A DNA stretch of 64,000 bases, taken from positions 135,075,966-135,139,965 of the forward strand of contig NC_084664.1 of the NCBI RefSeq assembly GCF_028389875.1, written 5' to 3'. The notes beneath the pieces are model-generated. The model did no database searches. It had not been told where the DNA came from and saw only the letters and a program-made list of their open reading frames with translations. The stretch's first letter is position 1. Every line of letters begins with the position of its first letter. Origin of the DNA: Rhea pennata (lineage: Eukaryota > Chordata > Aves > Rheiformes > Rheidae). Below are positions 39,051 to 52,146 of the stretch, piece after piece. Made by a program: the position numbers and the translations under genes.

Positions 39051-39323
39051 GTGAGTACGGAGTACCGGGAGGCGGCGTGGGGGCCGCCGGCGAGCCGCGC
39101 GGCGGGGCTGGGGGCAGCAGGTCCCGGCCGGCCGGCCCGGCGCGGTCCTCCCCACGGAGGGCTGCGGAGGCGGCAGGAGGCAGGCCCGCCCTGGCTGGCT
39201 CCTGCTCGGGCGGCGTTCCGCGCCAGCCGGCACCCCTCTTCCCCCGCCGAGAGGCAGAGCGCACCGCCGGGGCGGCGGGGAGGGCTTGTCCCCGCGGCGG
39301 CGGGAGCTGCGGCGCGGGAGAAG

Positions 39324-39348
39324 GCAGGCAGGCAGGCAGGCAGGCAGC
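39324..39348. repeat. (GGCA)n tetranucleotide repeat
   Basis: About six tandem GGCA units lie at the 3' side of the CpG island, in the proposed intron 1. Confidence 0.9.
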
Positions 39349-42300
39349 CGAGGCTGTGCTGCCCATGCCCGAGGGCTGGGGCGCCGCGGAGGAGGTGTGT
39401 GGGGACCCGCGCGCCACCGGGGCGGGCACTGTGCCTTAATCGCTGCTTCGGCCTTTGTGGTGGCAAATGGCTTCGTGCTTGCGTCTCTCTAGCAAGGCAG
39501 GAGATTGTACAGGGCAGCATTTGGCAAATCCACATTTCATTATGTTTTTGTTAATTATTAGTTGTCGTGGCAGAATAAGCCAAAAGGAACACTGTGCCTT
39601 CAACAAGTTGCACCTGTGGAAATGTCTGGCTGAAGCCTGGGAAAGTTTTTGAATGGAGGCTACCTTTCTCCTTGCAGAAGTGTTCAGGCTTCTCAGCCCT
39701 GAAGAGAGGTTCAGTCAGGATAGCTTTGGGGGGCTTCCAGAATTAATCCCTTTTTTGTCTGGCAATACTCAATGCACTAGCTAAAACATCATCTGTGAGA
39801 TGCAATTTTCCATCTTAAATGTCTAAATAGGCTGTTCTATCTTATTGCAGAATTCTTCTTAATTGGATCAAAGAATAAAATAAATTTTCTTACCATATAA
39901 CTTAAAAGAGTTTTCAGTCTTCCTTTCCAAGGTTCAGGTGTGTAACAGAAACATAGGCTTACAAGTGTGATGAGCCATCGCTGAAAGGGTGTCTCAGATA
40001 AAATAGTCAGATTCCCCCCCTCAGAGGATATAGTAATTATTCTCTCTCTCCTATTTGTTGCCATCCTTTTCAAAAGCAAAATGCATAAATCTAGAAAAGT
40101 TGGGAGGGGTTATGATGGGAGTTATTCTAGAATTTAATTACCTTCCAAAAGCTCAAGTTGTTCTCTGGAGAATGGAGTCTCTTACTTTTGTTCCTTGATG
40201 ACACCATGCCAAAGTGGAGTAGACTTTGAAGAAAGGTGCTTTGGAACCTTTATGGCAAGAAGGGATGGCTGTTACTAAGATTGAAGCCAGGTTATACTTC
40301 ATCTTTAATGCCTACATTTATTATTCTTTGGGAAAATAGTTAATGAGTGATGGGAGAACTCAAGAGAGGTTTAGTGAACTAGTCCTAACAGCCCACAGGG
40401 TTGTTAGTCACACTCCAGGCGGTGGAGTCTGGTGAATATATTGGGTAAATATGTCAACATTTCTATAAAGCACTGTAGGCTTGGCTGTTATGCTTCAGCA
40501 GAATATAGCCCAAGCAGCAATCCCTTTGTATTCAATATTGGTCATACTGTGATAGGTTTTGGAGGATGGGGGTTGTTTATAATCCAAAATGAAAACTCAG
40601 TATATGATAACTTCCATTCTGGGACTGATCTGGTTTCTTCAAATTGCCCTGCTTGGAGAATTGAATATATGTTTGATAAAACAATGAAATACTTTTTGAA
40701 TACGTGCTTAAGGATTTAGAATTTTATCATGGCATTGGAAGTGTTTATCTGCAATCCTTTCAGAAACTGGATTGTTTTTCACAGAGCTACAGCCTAGCTA
40801 TCTCTTTAGTGAGGAGTGTGTCACTATTAAATGAAGAAATCAATTGATTACAAATACAAATTTTGTAAGAACATATCTTTTTTTTGGTCATTTAAAGCAA
40901 TATGTCTCTTAAACCTTCTGCCCTACTTAGGGGAATCTACATTTTTGTAAATGCTCTCTTCTTTTCAGTCAATGCAACCTGATGGTGAGACCATAGAGAT
41001 TAGAGATTAGAGTTTTATGTTGGTAAAGTGTCTGACTACACAAAAGATCCAAGTGTAGATATGATAGGCGGCATTTGGATAGTGCACTGTAAGCCTCTGC
41101 ATAGAGAGCTTTCAGATAGACTGAAATAAGAAGAGCATGGAAGCAGTAACTCTGCACTGCAGTCGATTGCCTCAGGACTGTTATACTGCAGAACGAGACA
41201 GGTAGGTCTAAAAGGTCCTCAAAGGAAGGACACAAGGGAAAGTGTCTCCTTTTGAAGATTGATGCCAGACTTCTATTTCAGTTTGGATGAGAGACAACAC
41301 ATGCCTATTCTTCTTTCAGTGGTTGACATAGTTTTGAATGAGATTATCATTTGGAAGATTGTTATCTGCACTAACATAGAAAGTTAATACATCAATAGTG
41401 GACCAAATTTTTCATATCAAATATTAAGATCCTATTGAATTGCTTGTGAAATCAACCTAAATGATTTGTAAAATTATTTTTCCTGATATTTACAAGGTGC
41501 CTATTGCAGCAGTTGGTTTGATGTTAAAAGAGAGTTTGGAGTAGGTACAGAAATTAAATGGTTAAAAATGTCCATAATTTTTAAAATAATAAAATCCCCA
41601 AATTATAGGTAAGTCTACCGTATATGTTCCAGCTTTCTGTGGGGCTCTTGATCTTTGAATGCTGCATGACCTTTATAGTAGGTGTAGTGTGAAAGCATTG
41701 AATGTGGATTATATGTTGGAAAAATATTTTAACTGCTTTTGAATTTTAAATTACGAATATCCAAATCTGAGATGTACATAACATTTCTAGTGAAATTTCT
41801 CTGAATCTTTTATCTTCAGTATAAAGAAGAAACAATTTAGCGCTAATACTGAGAAAGTCTGGAGCATGGACCTCCTAGGCTCTTCATATTTAACTTTATA
41901 GGATTTGTCTATCCACAAAACTTGTATCTTGAACTGTAATGGAGTATGTAATGCATTGTAGTAGTTCTCCTGATATTAGTCTAACCACAAACATGCAGAA
42001 GTACTATATACTAGTATAGCTGTTGCCTTCCAATAAGGAGGGTAAAGATGCTAAGGGTTATGCCAATCTATGCATATTAATAGAAAATTAAACTGGGTAG
42101 CAAACATTTCTGTTTGCATGACCTTTGAACTGTGTGTATTGTTTGTGTGAGACATTGACTGAGAACAACTCAGTGGTGAAGAATAAACACATTAAAGAGA
42201 GAAAATCTAGACCAAAAAAGCTGTCTGCATTCTTTTTGCTCAAGTATATATTAAAATCTCATCAAAAATTTTCATTTTGATTTTTTTCTCCAATTAACTG

Positions 42301-42548
42301 TTTTTAATTCCACTTGAAAAATAATCATTTAAAATTATTTAACTTGAATTACTGAATTATGGAGCGCAAACGCTGAATAAAGGTAACAGTTGCATTTCCT
42401 ATATAGTAAGTTTCATTGTTCAGTCTGCCTCACTCTAGAGGTAGATAGTGAAGAAGCATTAGGTTTAATGTGCAGCTGCTCCAGTTAGCTTGGTGATTTC
42501 CTAATTATTATTGTCTTTTCTTAGTCTCCCTCTCTGTGTCTGTGTCTC

Positions 42549-42549
<1 letters not shown>

Positions 42550-42601
<52 letters not shown>
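42550..42601. repeat. T-run, 52 bases
   Basis: An uninterrupted homopolymer of T follows a TCTCTGTGTCTG-type pyrimidine-rich lead. It is the longest homopolymer in the window. No retrocopy is evident on its right. Confidence 0.9.
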
Positions 42602-43289
42602 CCATTGAGCACTCCAGCTGGCAACTTCTAAGGGTTTATTGTAGGGACAGGTAAAGAGTGTGCTCTTCATGTAGCCATATTGAACTATATGTGGTAGTCT
42701 TTCCTTTGATACTGAATCCTTGTAAAAGGCAGTCTAAGAATGTATCATTTAAGCTATTTTTTCATATTAATTTTCATTTTTAGCAAGGCTTTTACATACC
42801 ATCAAGGATGAATTAGCTGCCACGATCTGAGCAGTGCCACAAAATACATCTTACTCCAGCTGAATATGAACATGTTTATAAATACTCAAAACTTGGTTTG
42901 GAATTTGGCAAGAGATACTCTCTTTAATGTAGAAATTATGCAGATGCCATTTCACATTATTTAGTAACGTATGCTATTTCCTTTTGCATATTAAATGGTA
43001 ACAATTTCAACTCATTTTATTTCTCTAATGGTTGTGAATAAGCTAAGCTATATAACATTACATACTGGCTAAGATTAATATCTAACCGAGTCCTGAAAGA
43101 TAATATATATACAACTTATAATGGGGAATCAAACAGAGACAGATCACTATTTTAAAATAGTTTTTTTCTGAAACAGCATAGTTTTGTCAAAAATACATTA
43201 AGTACAAGTCATGTCTTATTCATAACACTGCAGAACAATGGAGATACTCTTTGAATAATACTGACAGCAAGGGCTTACTATGTGATTCT

Positions 43290-43990
43290 TACTCGATTTG
43301 GAGACGTTGCCATGCTGGGAGGAACTGCAAGCATTTTAGAGGACAAGATCATTTGGAATTCAAGGAATTGGAGAATGTGATGTAAATCAGTGAGGATAAG
43401 TACAGAGTATTATGCATAATTAGAAATAATAAGGTGTACACCTAGAGGATGAAATCCTAGGTTAGGTAGCAAAAGATCTCTAGGTTACAGAGCTAAACAT
43501 GAAAACAGTATCATATTGTGATAGAAGCAAGGGTTGTACTGGGAGGAAAACTCAAAAGCACTGTATAATATTTCCATTTTGCTTAGCACTGGTGAGGTGA
43601 GCTGGAAAGCTACGTCCTCTTTTGTATGTATGTCATGAAAGACTTAGATAAATTGGAGAGAATGTGGAGGAAGAAAGTGGACAATCATCGGGCAGTTGTA
43701 GAAGTATAATCTCTGGGGAGTGGAGTGTAGAAGAAGTTGGTCTGTTTAGTATAGAGAAGAGAGGAGATAGCAGTTCTCAAATATTTGAGAGATAGTTTAC
43801 AAGATGAAGACAGTCTATTACTTTGTGTCCACTGCAGATAAGACTGGGAGATTATATTAGCAAATTAATAGCAATGATAGTTAAGTTTGATCCAAGTTTG
43901 CCTAGACATTTTGTAGAAACTGTCGCTAGAAGATTTTAAAACAGATTTGACAAGCATCTGTCAGGAATAGTTTTAGATTTAATTGAAACT
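43290..43990 (+). mobile_element. Ancient CR1/L3-type LINE 3' region
   Basis: The plus strand follows the order of an old CR1 3' end: 'GCTTAGCACTGGTGAGGTGA', 'GATAAATTGGAGAGAATGTG', 'TTTAGTATAGAGAAGAGAGG', 'GCAGTTCTCAAATATTTGAG', 'ACTTTGTGTCCACTGCAGAT', 'GATAGTTAAG', then 'GACAAGCATCTGTCAGGAAT'. These correspond to the terminal reverse-transcriptase and 3' region of CR1 copies known from reptiles. Divergence is high and the left edge is uncertain (clear from about 43570). Confidence 0.7.
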
Positions 43991-46529
43991 ACTTCACTCC
44001 ATCGAGGCATTATTTTGTGAATGAAATATTTTTTACATTCTACTATGCTTCTGTCATTACTAAAGAGAAAGCAAAGTTTCTACTTTAGTTTCATCAACTT
44101 CTGTTCTATTGTAGAACTTAGGCAGTGCTTAATTGTATACTGATTTTTCATTTAGAGAACTCTTACGTCTGCAAAATTTGAGTGTATCAGTTCCACAAAT
44201 TTACTAGAACCTCGCTCTGTCAATGCTTTAAGCATATGCATGGTAGATACCAGGATGGTCTGGAGAGAGAAGCTAAAATAAAAACAATATTGTTGGTGCT
44301 TCTGGCTGGAAAAGTGATACTACATGCGAAACAACTTCTTGGGATGTTTATTTTGCATCTTTTTGTTGCAGGATTTTGGCTTATAACTACAGATTTTTGT
44401 GCAATGTATGTGGAAATTTGAGAAAATGCTTTAAGAGCTTAAAGCTTTCAAATAGAGATGATCTATCAGTGTTTTTTTCCCTTGACATTTGTTTGTTTGT
44501 TTACCTTGATCTATTATGTCTTTGTGAGCTCTTTTTGAAAATCTGATGTGTATATATGGGGTTATTAACATCAACTGTGCTGATTACTACTGAAGCTCAA
44601 GAAGTTGAGGCTAGAGGCTAGAAGGATGCAAGGTGCCTCTGAAACAACTGAATCAGAGCTAAGTTATTGAGCAAATAAAGTTAGAGAAGGGAAAGAATGA
44701 AAGAGTTCTACTGCTGAAACAAAGCCATAGAGGTCCAGCCATCCTACTGTTCATTTGGCCTTGTGGACTTGGTTCTTTTTTTGTTTGTTTTGGTGCTGGG
44801 TGTGGTTTTTTTGTTTTTTTGTTTTTTGGTTTTTTTTGAGAGGCTTAAGATCATTCTGGAAGCTGATAAGGAAGTGGAGAGGAGTTTGTAGCTAATTCAC
44901 AGGCTAGTTGAGTTAATTTGTTCCTGCTGAATGCATTTTTTTTAATGTTGTTGGGAAAAATACACTCTGGTAAGATTATAAACAAGTGCTGGAATGCTTA
45001 GAGCGCTTTTTCTTTCTTTACTGTTTCTTGAAACCAAAGAAGCAAATACATATATATGTCCTTATTCAATGTGAAGCTCATGCAAATGAAAAGAAACAGA
45101 ATAAATTTGTCACAGATTGTTGGGAGGCTGTTTTTGGTGAAGCTACTGTACCATTTCTGGATGTTTGACTAATGATGTATTCATTACTTAAAAATAATAT
45201 TTTGAGTTTAATGACAATGATGAAAATGACTTAATTATCAATAAAATAAGTAAAAACGTAACTTAAATGATATTTAGCCGAATAGTTTAATACAACAGAA
45301 GAAAATATGCTCAGATTAGTTATAACAAAAAAGTGAATCGGTAAATTATACAGGAATGTGTTCTATTATGTCTGTAAATACTTGATCTAATTTTTCGTTT
45401 CTTTGTTACTTTATTTTTTTAAATGAAGTTCAAATGTCTTCATTTCTAATGCTCAGAATAGGAGATGTAATCTGTACAAACATATGGAGCAATTATGCCA
45501 AAGCTAAATTTCTTCAGTTCTGTAGTTACTATGGCAACCAATATTCACTGTATTTCATTTAGACATATACAAGAGAATGGAAAACTGTAGGTTTAAGATT
45601 TAATAATCTCTGCAAAAATATTATGCTGTAGTACATGATATTTTAATTAGGTGTGAGGGGACAGATCAAATAACTAACATGCTTAGCAGCATGAACATTG
45701 GTAGTAATCATCTTTAAAACATATTTGAATCATTCTTTTGGTAAGAATTTTGGCTGCTCATTTCTAACAGTTGAATTAGTTTTTTGCTTGAGCAGGAAGA
45801 TTGTTCCTACTCTTGTCAGGTCTGTTTGACCTCATGGGAGTAAGGAAGAGAGTAATCGTGCTGTTATTTTATTTTTGGCTTGGGATGTGTGAGGAGGGTA
45901 ACTGACATAGTAAAATGGTTAGCGCTTATAGTCAAAGATTGTTATAAATATTGTGTGTGATCCCGCACCGCAAAATGTGAGAACCTCTTAATCTACAAAG
46001 GTATTTATTTTCATAATACTACTTGGTAGGAGTGTTATTCCCCTTGCCTAAGCCATTTCAAAAAGGGGGAACTCAAGAACATAGAGAAGTACAGAAGTAC
46101 AGAATATATCATTTATGGCTATTGCATGGAATACCTGCATGGAATTCTCTTCTGTGATAGAGATTTCCAATGTCCCTGCTTTTTGTCCTAATTAATTCTT
46201 TTTCTCTGCTTAAAGTTGGTGATTACACTAAGGTCTGTGACAAAAGAATAGTGATAAAATTTATTAAATGTGAAGACTATTAAGCTGAAGCTGAGATGAG
46301 GCATGTGAATTTTGGAATACTTGATAAAAATTCAAGTTGATTTTGATAAATAGGAGAAATGACCTGGAAAATTCAGATGCAATCAGAAAAGGAAAAATGC
46401 TACAGAAAACAATCAGAAGTTAAAATGTATTGCAGGCTGAACATGCTGTTGTGAAAAAGACAAATGCATTATGATAAACTTAGGTAGAATTACTTCAGAT
46501 ATTTATGATAGTAGTATATTCTCAGCTAT

Positions 46530-46558
46530 AATATATTTAGTTTTGGACTAAATATATT
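46530..46558. repeat. Perfect 12-bp inverted repeat, AT-rich
   Basis: AATATATTTAGT, a five-base loop (TTTGG), then the exact complement ACTAAATATATT. It lies in intron 1 of the coiled-coil gene. Confidence 0.8.
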
Positions 46559-46834
46559 TGAACTACTAGAAGTTCATGGGAATACATTAGAACAGCTCTT
46601 GAAGCTTCAAATGGTTATTGTATAGGAATCCTGTTCCTATAAAAGGGATAAAGTACAACAAATGACCTAATGAATTTTTCCTATCTTTTGTTGCACTTAA
46701 TTTTTAAAATAGTAAAACATTCTCAATCTTTTTGTCAGAGTTGGTTGTTTATTTTAACCTGTCTGCACAGGCCTCCGTGATTCGACCTGAAGCCTTGATT
46801 TCAGGTTTGAGACCTCATTATCACTATAACACAT

Positions 46835-46856
46835 TTAAAGCATTAAAATGCTTTAA
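46835..46856. repeat. 10-bp inverted repeat with 2-base centre
   Basis: TTAAAGCATT, then AA, then AATGCTTTAA. The two-base centre is too short for an RNA loop without unpairing, so it is better viewed as a near-palindrome in the DNA. Confidence 0.8.
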
Positions 46857-49384
46857 GCTACTATATATTGTTTTATAATCCACTGTATTTTTATAACACC
46901 GTGTAATATTTTTGAAACATCTACACTAGTTGTAATTTGAGGGAATAGTCTTAGGAACATTAATATCTTTCTGCATATTCTCAAGAAAATCTGGGCCTCA
47001 TCTCAGTGCTCAAAAGGATTCACTGCAGCACTTGAATCCAGGGAAAAAGTGTACAGGAATCCTGGAACCCTAACATCAAGTGGTAGCATGCTCTATTTGC
47101 AGAAAGTTAGCATTCAGAAGTCAGGGAAAGATGGAAATAAAATGAAGTTTCTTCACAGAATGTTAACTCCTTTTACATATGTATTAGTTTATAATTTTTA
47201 GCTATGTGACTGCATTTTGGGTAAGGAGGAAAAATTTACAGCACAAGTAGCATGGTCACAGTGAAGCAGGAACCATTTTCTTCTGTAACGTGGCTGTAAT
47301 CTGTTATGATTGTGAGGTTGATTATCTGGATTTGCACTAAATTTACTTATTCAGTTACAGTTTTGGTGAAGTGTTAAGTATGGAATTTGATGAGAAAAAG
47401 GTTTTTGTGTAATAGTCTTTTTATGGAGCGTATTTATGAATTGTAAAATATCCCAAGACCCTGCCTTGGGAACAGTATTTATGATGAAAAATATTAATTA
47501 TAGTTTGTTATGTGGATAGTGGTTCTAATGTGTGATTTCTGATCTCTTACATTGAAATATTTTGCTTAAACTTTATGATTTTCTGATGATCTTGCTTTTA
47601 ACAAAAATTTTGTTAGTTTTTGACCCTTCTGTTTAAGATTTTGATGTTAAAAATTTGTCTTTAGCAGCTGTACTGGCACATTATTTCTGTTACAGTTGTT
47701 TAAAGCAGCAAGAAACTAATTTAAAAAATTTATGCATACACAACTTCAGATGTATTTAATGAAGTATAAAACAGGATGTACACAGTTTTTACACACTTAC
47801 ACATGTACATATCGATCTGATGAAGAATTCACAATGCTTTTTTATTTTTCCTTTTCTTTATGAAGTAGTGTACAGTGACTTTAGAAAGGTACATTGTGGC
47901 AATACCAATCGTGTGGTAGTTATCTTTGTCAAAGCAAGACACTCAGTTTCAATTGCATAAAACTGTTGTGGACTGTAAGAGGTATATCCCTCAGGGGTAG
48001 TTCATTTGTATTTTGATAGCTACAGTTGTGAACGTAGGCTAGTATTGAAATATTTTGGGGGCAGTACTTTCAAGAAATAATGAGATAAATTCTGAGCAAT
48101 TTTTTTAAGCATCAGATTGAAATGATATCCTTTGTCATTAGTTGTAGGTTTCTCCAATATATGTTTTTTTCAGTAGGAAGTTGTATACATTTTTGAGGTG
48201 GAGTGAGTCTTTTGTGTTGTGCATTGCAGTAATGGTTCCATATCAGGCAAGTGCTGTTCTCATCTTCTTAACATATGCACACATAACAGTTAATAATCTA
48301 TTCGTACCTTTTCCCCGTTGCATTACTGGTTATGTAAGCAACCACAAATTGAAGCTGTTTCTTAAGCTTTCTTCTGCATTTCATCCTTTCACGTGTGTGT
48401 ATTATCTTGTCCCCTTTCCTCCTTGCTGTAGGGCTATTCTGTCTGTCAGTACTTCAGATTTTCTTTGACTTTCTAAGAGTTTCAGATTCTTTTGTACTCC
48501 TTGTTAGAGTTAATATGATCCATCTGGTTTGACTGTTAGTATGAGCCAGTAGGAAAGTAGAGTATCTCTTTGCAGGGTCCAAGAATCTGACATCCTGTCA
48601 CAGAAATACTTAAAAATTCTTGCCTGCCAAATTGGCGTTTTTCTTTGGGCAACATTGAGGCTCACCGTTGGCAGTAGTTCTTCTAGGAAATTGAAAAAGC
48701 TACTGTACTTAAAAAGAAAAAAAAATAGATGTTAATGGGCAAATGAAATAGCTACATGTAAAAATGGGTTATATAATACATTTGTACATTTCATAATATG
48801 AGATACATAGGTGAAACTTGGTGTCTTGAAACTATTCTATATATTATGAACTGTGTTTTTAAAAAATCTATTCCAAAGCTTTAATTTGAAAGCTGTTGTT
48901 GACATTGTTCAGACTTTCCAAGTCTATTAATTTGTTACAGTAACACAGAACAGTAATACTTTCTACATTACTCCACAAAGAAGTTCATGTAAATCAGCCA
49001 TGGATATGGAATTTATTTTGTCAAGCTTAGTTCACTTACATTCTTCTAACTTTTTGGGGAACAAACTTGGAGTTTGATAGATGAGCAAATGGAGGCATGT
49101 AAAATATGAAGAGCATATCTTAGTCTTGGTCTTACTTTGTTTTCTCTGTCCATTGAACTAGTTATGCTCTTGAGCAATTATTTTCCATTTCAAATAATAT
49201 GTATCTGAAATAAATGTGTTTGTATTTTTGATAGTCTTACAAGAATATGGCATGCTAAAAATCCATAAAATGCTTGTTCCTAGAATTTTGTGTTGATGAA
49301 GACTGAATTTTTTTTACTAGTCAGTTTAGATTGATGGCAGTTAGAAACCATGATTTACTGTACTGAAGTTCTAATGTGCCAATT

Positions 49385-49416
49385 GCACACGTGCGTGTGT
49401 GTGCACACGTGTGTGT
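49385..49416. repeat. Alternating GT/GC/AC tract (Z-DNA prone)
   Basis: Thirty-two bases of nearly strict purine-pyrimidine alternation (GCACACGTGCGTGTGTGTGC then ACACGTGTGTGT), including two CACGTG E-box hexamers. It lies about 660 bp before the first coding exon. Confidence 0.8.
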
Positions 49417-50044
49417 TATCCACCTGGATCTTCATATGGCACTAGTTACTTATCATTACTCTGAGCTCCAGGTGTGCTGAAGTCTATTAACTAAGTTTTC
49501 AGCTAGTATTATTCTTCTAAATTATCTAAATTCTATAAATAATTTTATTACCGTTTATTGTAGTAACTTTGGGTTGTAAGTTTACATCAGATTAAGTAGA
49601 TCATTTTCTTCAATTTACATGTCTTTTATCCATTGATAAAACAATGTTTCAGACTACAAATTTACGGAGCTCCCTTCCATTGACTATTTCTTAATTAAAA
49701 TTCATATCATGGGCTTTCCATTTTGTTTTTCACATCTTTGCAGTTAGTGTTAGTTGCTGTTGTCCGGAATAACCTGTATAATTTAGAAAGTCAGGACACA
49801 CATGGAAATTTCAATTTTGTTTTTTGTTTGCTTTTTTAATTATAATTTCATTACTTAAATTTTACTCTGTGATTTGTAATGCCGCAACTGTTTAATGGCT
49901 GCTGTATCTTAATAGAAAATGTGAAAACAGACTTTTGGCAACCTTTAAAGAAAAATGTAGATATATCACTAATGGAATAAGCTTTCTGCTGGTGAAAATA
50001 AGAGTTTTTAAAATAAGTATATGTGTATATATTTTTACTGTTAG

Positions 50045-50125
50045 GCTGGAAAGTGCTTTTGGCAATAATGCTTGAAAACCAGTCATTTTCCTGTTCTTCT
50101 AAGGACACTAATGAGCCATGCCAAG
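50045..50125 (+). CDS. CCDC178: CCDC178-like coding exon 1 (with start codon)
   Basis: Acceptor TTTTTACTGTTAG precedes 50045, and the donor GTACGT begins at 50126. The first 23 bases are leader; the ATG is at 50068 with A at -3. The coding part reads MLENQSFSCSSKDTNEPCQ plus one base (phase 1), and joins in frame to the exon at 51959. CCDC178 is a long coiled-coil protein of about 870 residues in human with no defined enzymatic domain; its function is poorly known. I choose this gene because the five downstream exons keep one frame, the protein is a cysteine-bearing coiled coil, and the divergent neighbour is ASXL3. No in-frame stop lies between the acceptor and the ATG, so an upstream coding exon cannot be formally excluded. 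Confidence 0.7.
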
Positions 50126-51958
50126 GTACGTCTGATATGTGTTCTCCTACATCTCTTTCAAATAATTTAACGAAGTCTTAAGATATAAGTAATTGTTTTA
50201 TATTTTATATTTGTAACAGTATCGAATACTAGTCCTCTTTCTTGTTTCTTGTTTCTGGCATGCTACAGGAGATTCTTCGTAGTAATTATGCTCAAAGTGT
50301 CCAATGGTATCAATCACTGACTTACTACTGTCACTTCATTCTTCTAATCCTTGTTCAGTTTCTGTCTGGTAAAAACAAAATTGGCTTGTCACTTAATTTA
50401 GATTGTGAGAAAATGGTGAATGATTCCAGCTTCTCACTTAGCTATATTTCTAACTTGCATTGATCAATGGATTTGAAGACTGGCTTGTAAAGATGTTTGT
50501 GTTTACTGAGGAAAACCAAAACAATAAGAAAGTAATCTTTTTTTATTAATGCCCTTCAAAGTTTTCATTTTTTTTAACTGAAGTGTTGTAATGCTTCTTA
50601 GTTCAGTGAAATAACAATAGAAGTAGCTAAATTTTCAGTGAAGATCAAAATGATGTTAGTCTAGAAATCTGAACTTCTGCTTTGTGCTTTAGAGGACAGG
50701 AAGGGCAGAATTCTATACATGCTTTGTTAGGACTGTGTAATGTAGTTATCCAGTATAGGCTACTGGTATCCTGCAAAGGCTGCTGGCTCTAGAAATACTT
50801 AGAGCAAACTTAGATGCAGTTTTTGATATCCATTTTAGTGGTCTCTCTCTCTCAAAAAAAAATTGCACATCATCATTTCCATTCCAGTAAGGCTGGTTAC
50901 CATAAATTACAACATGGAATTATCACAGCAGTCAAAAGAGCCTAATGTAACCTGCAGATGTATAGTTTTGGATCAAGACAGTAAGCAAATATTCCTTAGA
51001 AAAAACAAATAACATGAACTGTATATGCAAATTGTCTTGTAATTACCTTTTAATTCCTATTGCTACTATTACTATTTTCGGTTATTCTGTAGGGCACATT
51101 AAAAATCTGTGTCCTTGTAAACATAATTGGTTTGATGTTCCATATTTGTAAGACAGCTACATGTACTTTTTCTTAGCTCTACTGCTGGAGTTCTGTGCCT
51201 TGTTCTAATTCCTGATGCCTTTTTATTAGTGATCTCTGCAGTCAGATTTTCATTTGGAGTTAGAGTAAAATAGTTAGGATTTGATAGCATGACACAGTAT
51301 CATTTGTGTGGCTGTAATGCTAGGAGGATTTAAAGAAAGCATAATTGTGAAATCTACATATTCCTATCAAATATTCATGTGTGTCATGGAGTTTGAATTT
51401 CCTAACAGGATAATTACTCTTCTGGAACTTCATCAATTCATAAAGTTGAAACATACATTTACTGAAACTAAGTATTGTGCTCCTAAGAATACTTTAAGGT
51501 TGATCTTTCCTGTTCAACTCTTAGCTTTTCTGTACTTCTGGTATAGAAGCAGTCTCTCTTTTTTGTATTTTGTTATTTTTTTTTTCTGATATGGACAAAA
51601 TCCTCACTGAGAACTAGAGTAAAATCTTCAAACCCAATTCTTTTGGGATTATTTATATATATTCAATTATATCAGACTGTATCCTGACATTAACCCCCTT
51701 TATTATGTCTCATTTCTTTGAAAATATTCCCTCATATTTTTCGTGCTTTTTTTGAATCTCTTTTTATTTCAGATATTATTGAAGTGCTGTAAGATTTTCT
51801 GGAAAACGTGTGCCTATTAAAAATGTAGCTATTACGTTCTCTTAGGCAGTTTAAGACCAAGGTTTATCAAGTTCCAAGTTAAAGCAAGAACATATGTTCA
51901 CTGGTATTGGCCTGCATGTAAAGTTTAGCAACTTTTCATGTCCACTTCTTTTCTCCAG

Positions 51959-52086
51959 GTAAAAGCAAGTGTATCGCAACAAGGCAACGAAGTTGTGCTT
52001 TTGTGAATACTCCATTACCATGTATTAACAAAGCTATTCATCACATTCGAGAGTTAGAAGTAAAGATGGAGAAATGCTTTCAACAG
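51959..52086 (+). CDS. CCDC178: CCDC178-like coding exon 2
   Basis: The acceptor TTCTTTTCTCCAG ends at 51958 and the donor GTATGT starts at 52087. With one base from the previous exon it reads G, then KSKCIATRQRSCAFVNTPLP, then CINKAIHHIRELEVKMEKCF, then QQ (43 residues, ending in phase 0). The second half, from CINKAIHHIRELEVKMEKC, is the first amphipathic helix of the protein and looks like the start of a coiled coil. I recall similar RxSC-VNTPLPC-NKAIHHI text in CCDC178 proteins, but this was not checked by search. Confidence 0.85.
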
Positions 52087-52146
52087 GTATGTTTGTGGTT
52101 GAAAATGGCCAAATGCTAGTACTATTCCTTACCTTCAACTAAAAGA

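Larger units (their letters stand above)
38680..39440. promoter_or_regulatory. CCDC178: CpG island: promoter of the CCDC178-like gene
   Basis: A second sharp rise in GC and CpG density occurs here, flanked by AT-rich DNA. It contains an X-box (38958-38971), a strong plus-strand donor (GTGAGTACGG at 39051) and a GGCA tandem repeat (39324-39348). The donor implies a plus-strand first exon ending at 39050. The next in-phase plus-strand exon with an ATG is at 50045. Long frames here on both strands come from GC-rich composition and show no protein similarity. Confidence 0.75.
39051..50044 (+). other. CCDC178: Intron 1 of the CCDC178-like gene
   Basis: AT-rich DNA between the donor at 39051 and the acceptor (TTTTTACTGTTAG) ending at 50044. 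It carries an ancient CR1 (about 43290-43990), a 52-base T-run, two AT-rich hairpins (46530-46558 and 46835-46856) and a Z-DNA-prone tract (49385-49416). The blocks 39.5-42.5, 44.0-46.5 and 46.9-49.4 kb hold nothing I recognise. Open frames of 60-95 codons here lack splice context or family resemblance. Confidence 0.6.

Noticed and set aside
38651..39554. Long open frames on both strands (up to 294 codons) across the second CpG island
   Set aside because: Stop-poor CpG-island composition, with frames on opposite strands of similar length and no family match; the donor at 39051 interrupts them.
40432..40719. 95-codon plus-strand frame in intron 1 of the coiled-coil gene
   Set aside because: No coiled-coil character or family resemblance, and it would not join in phase to the known exons.
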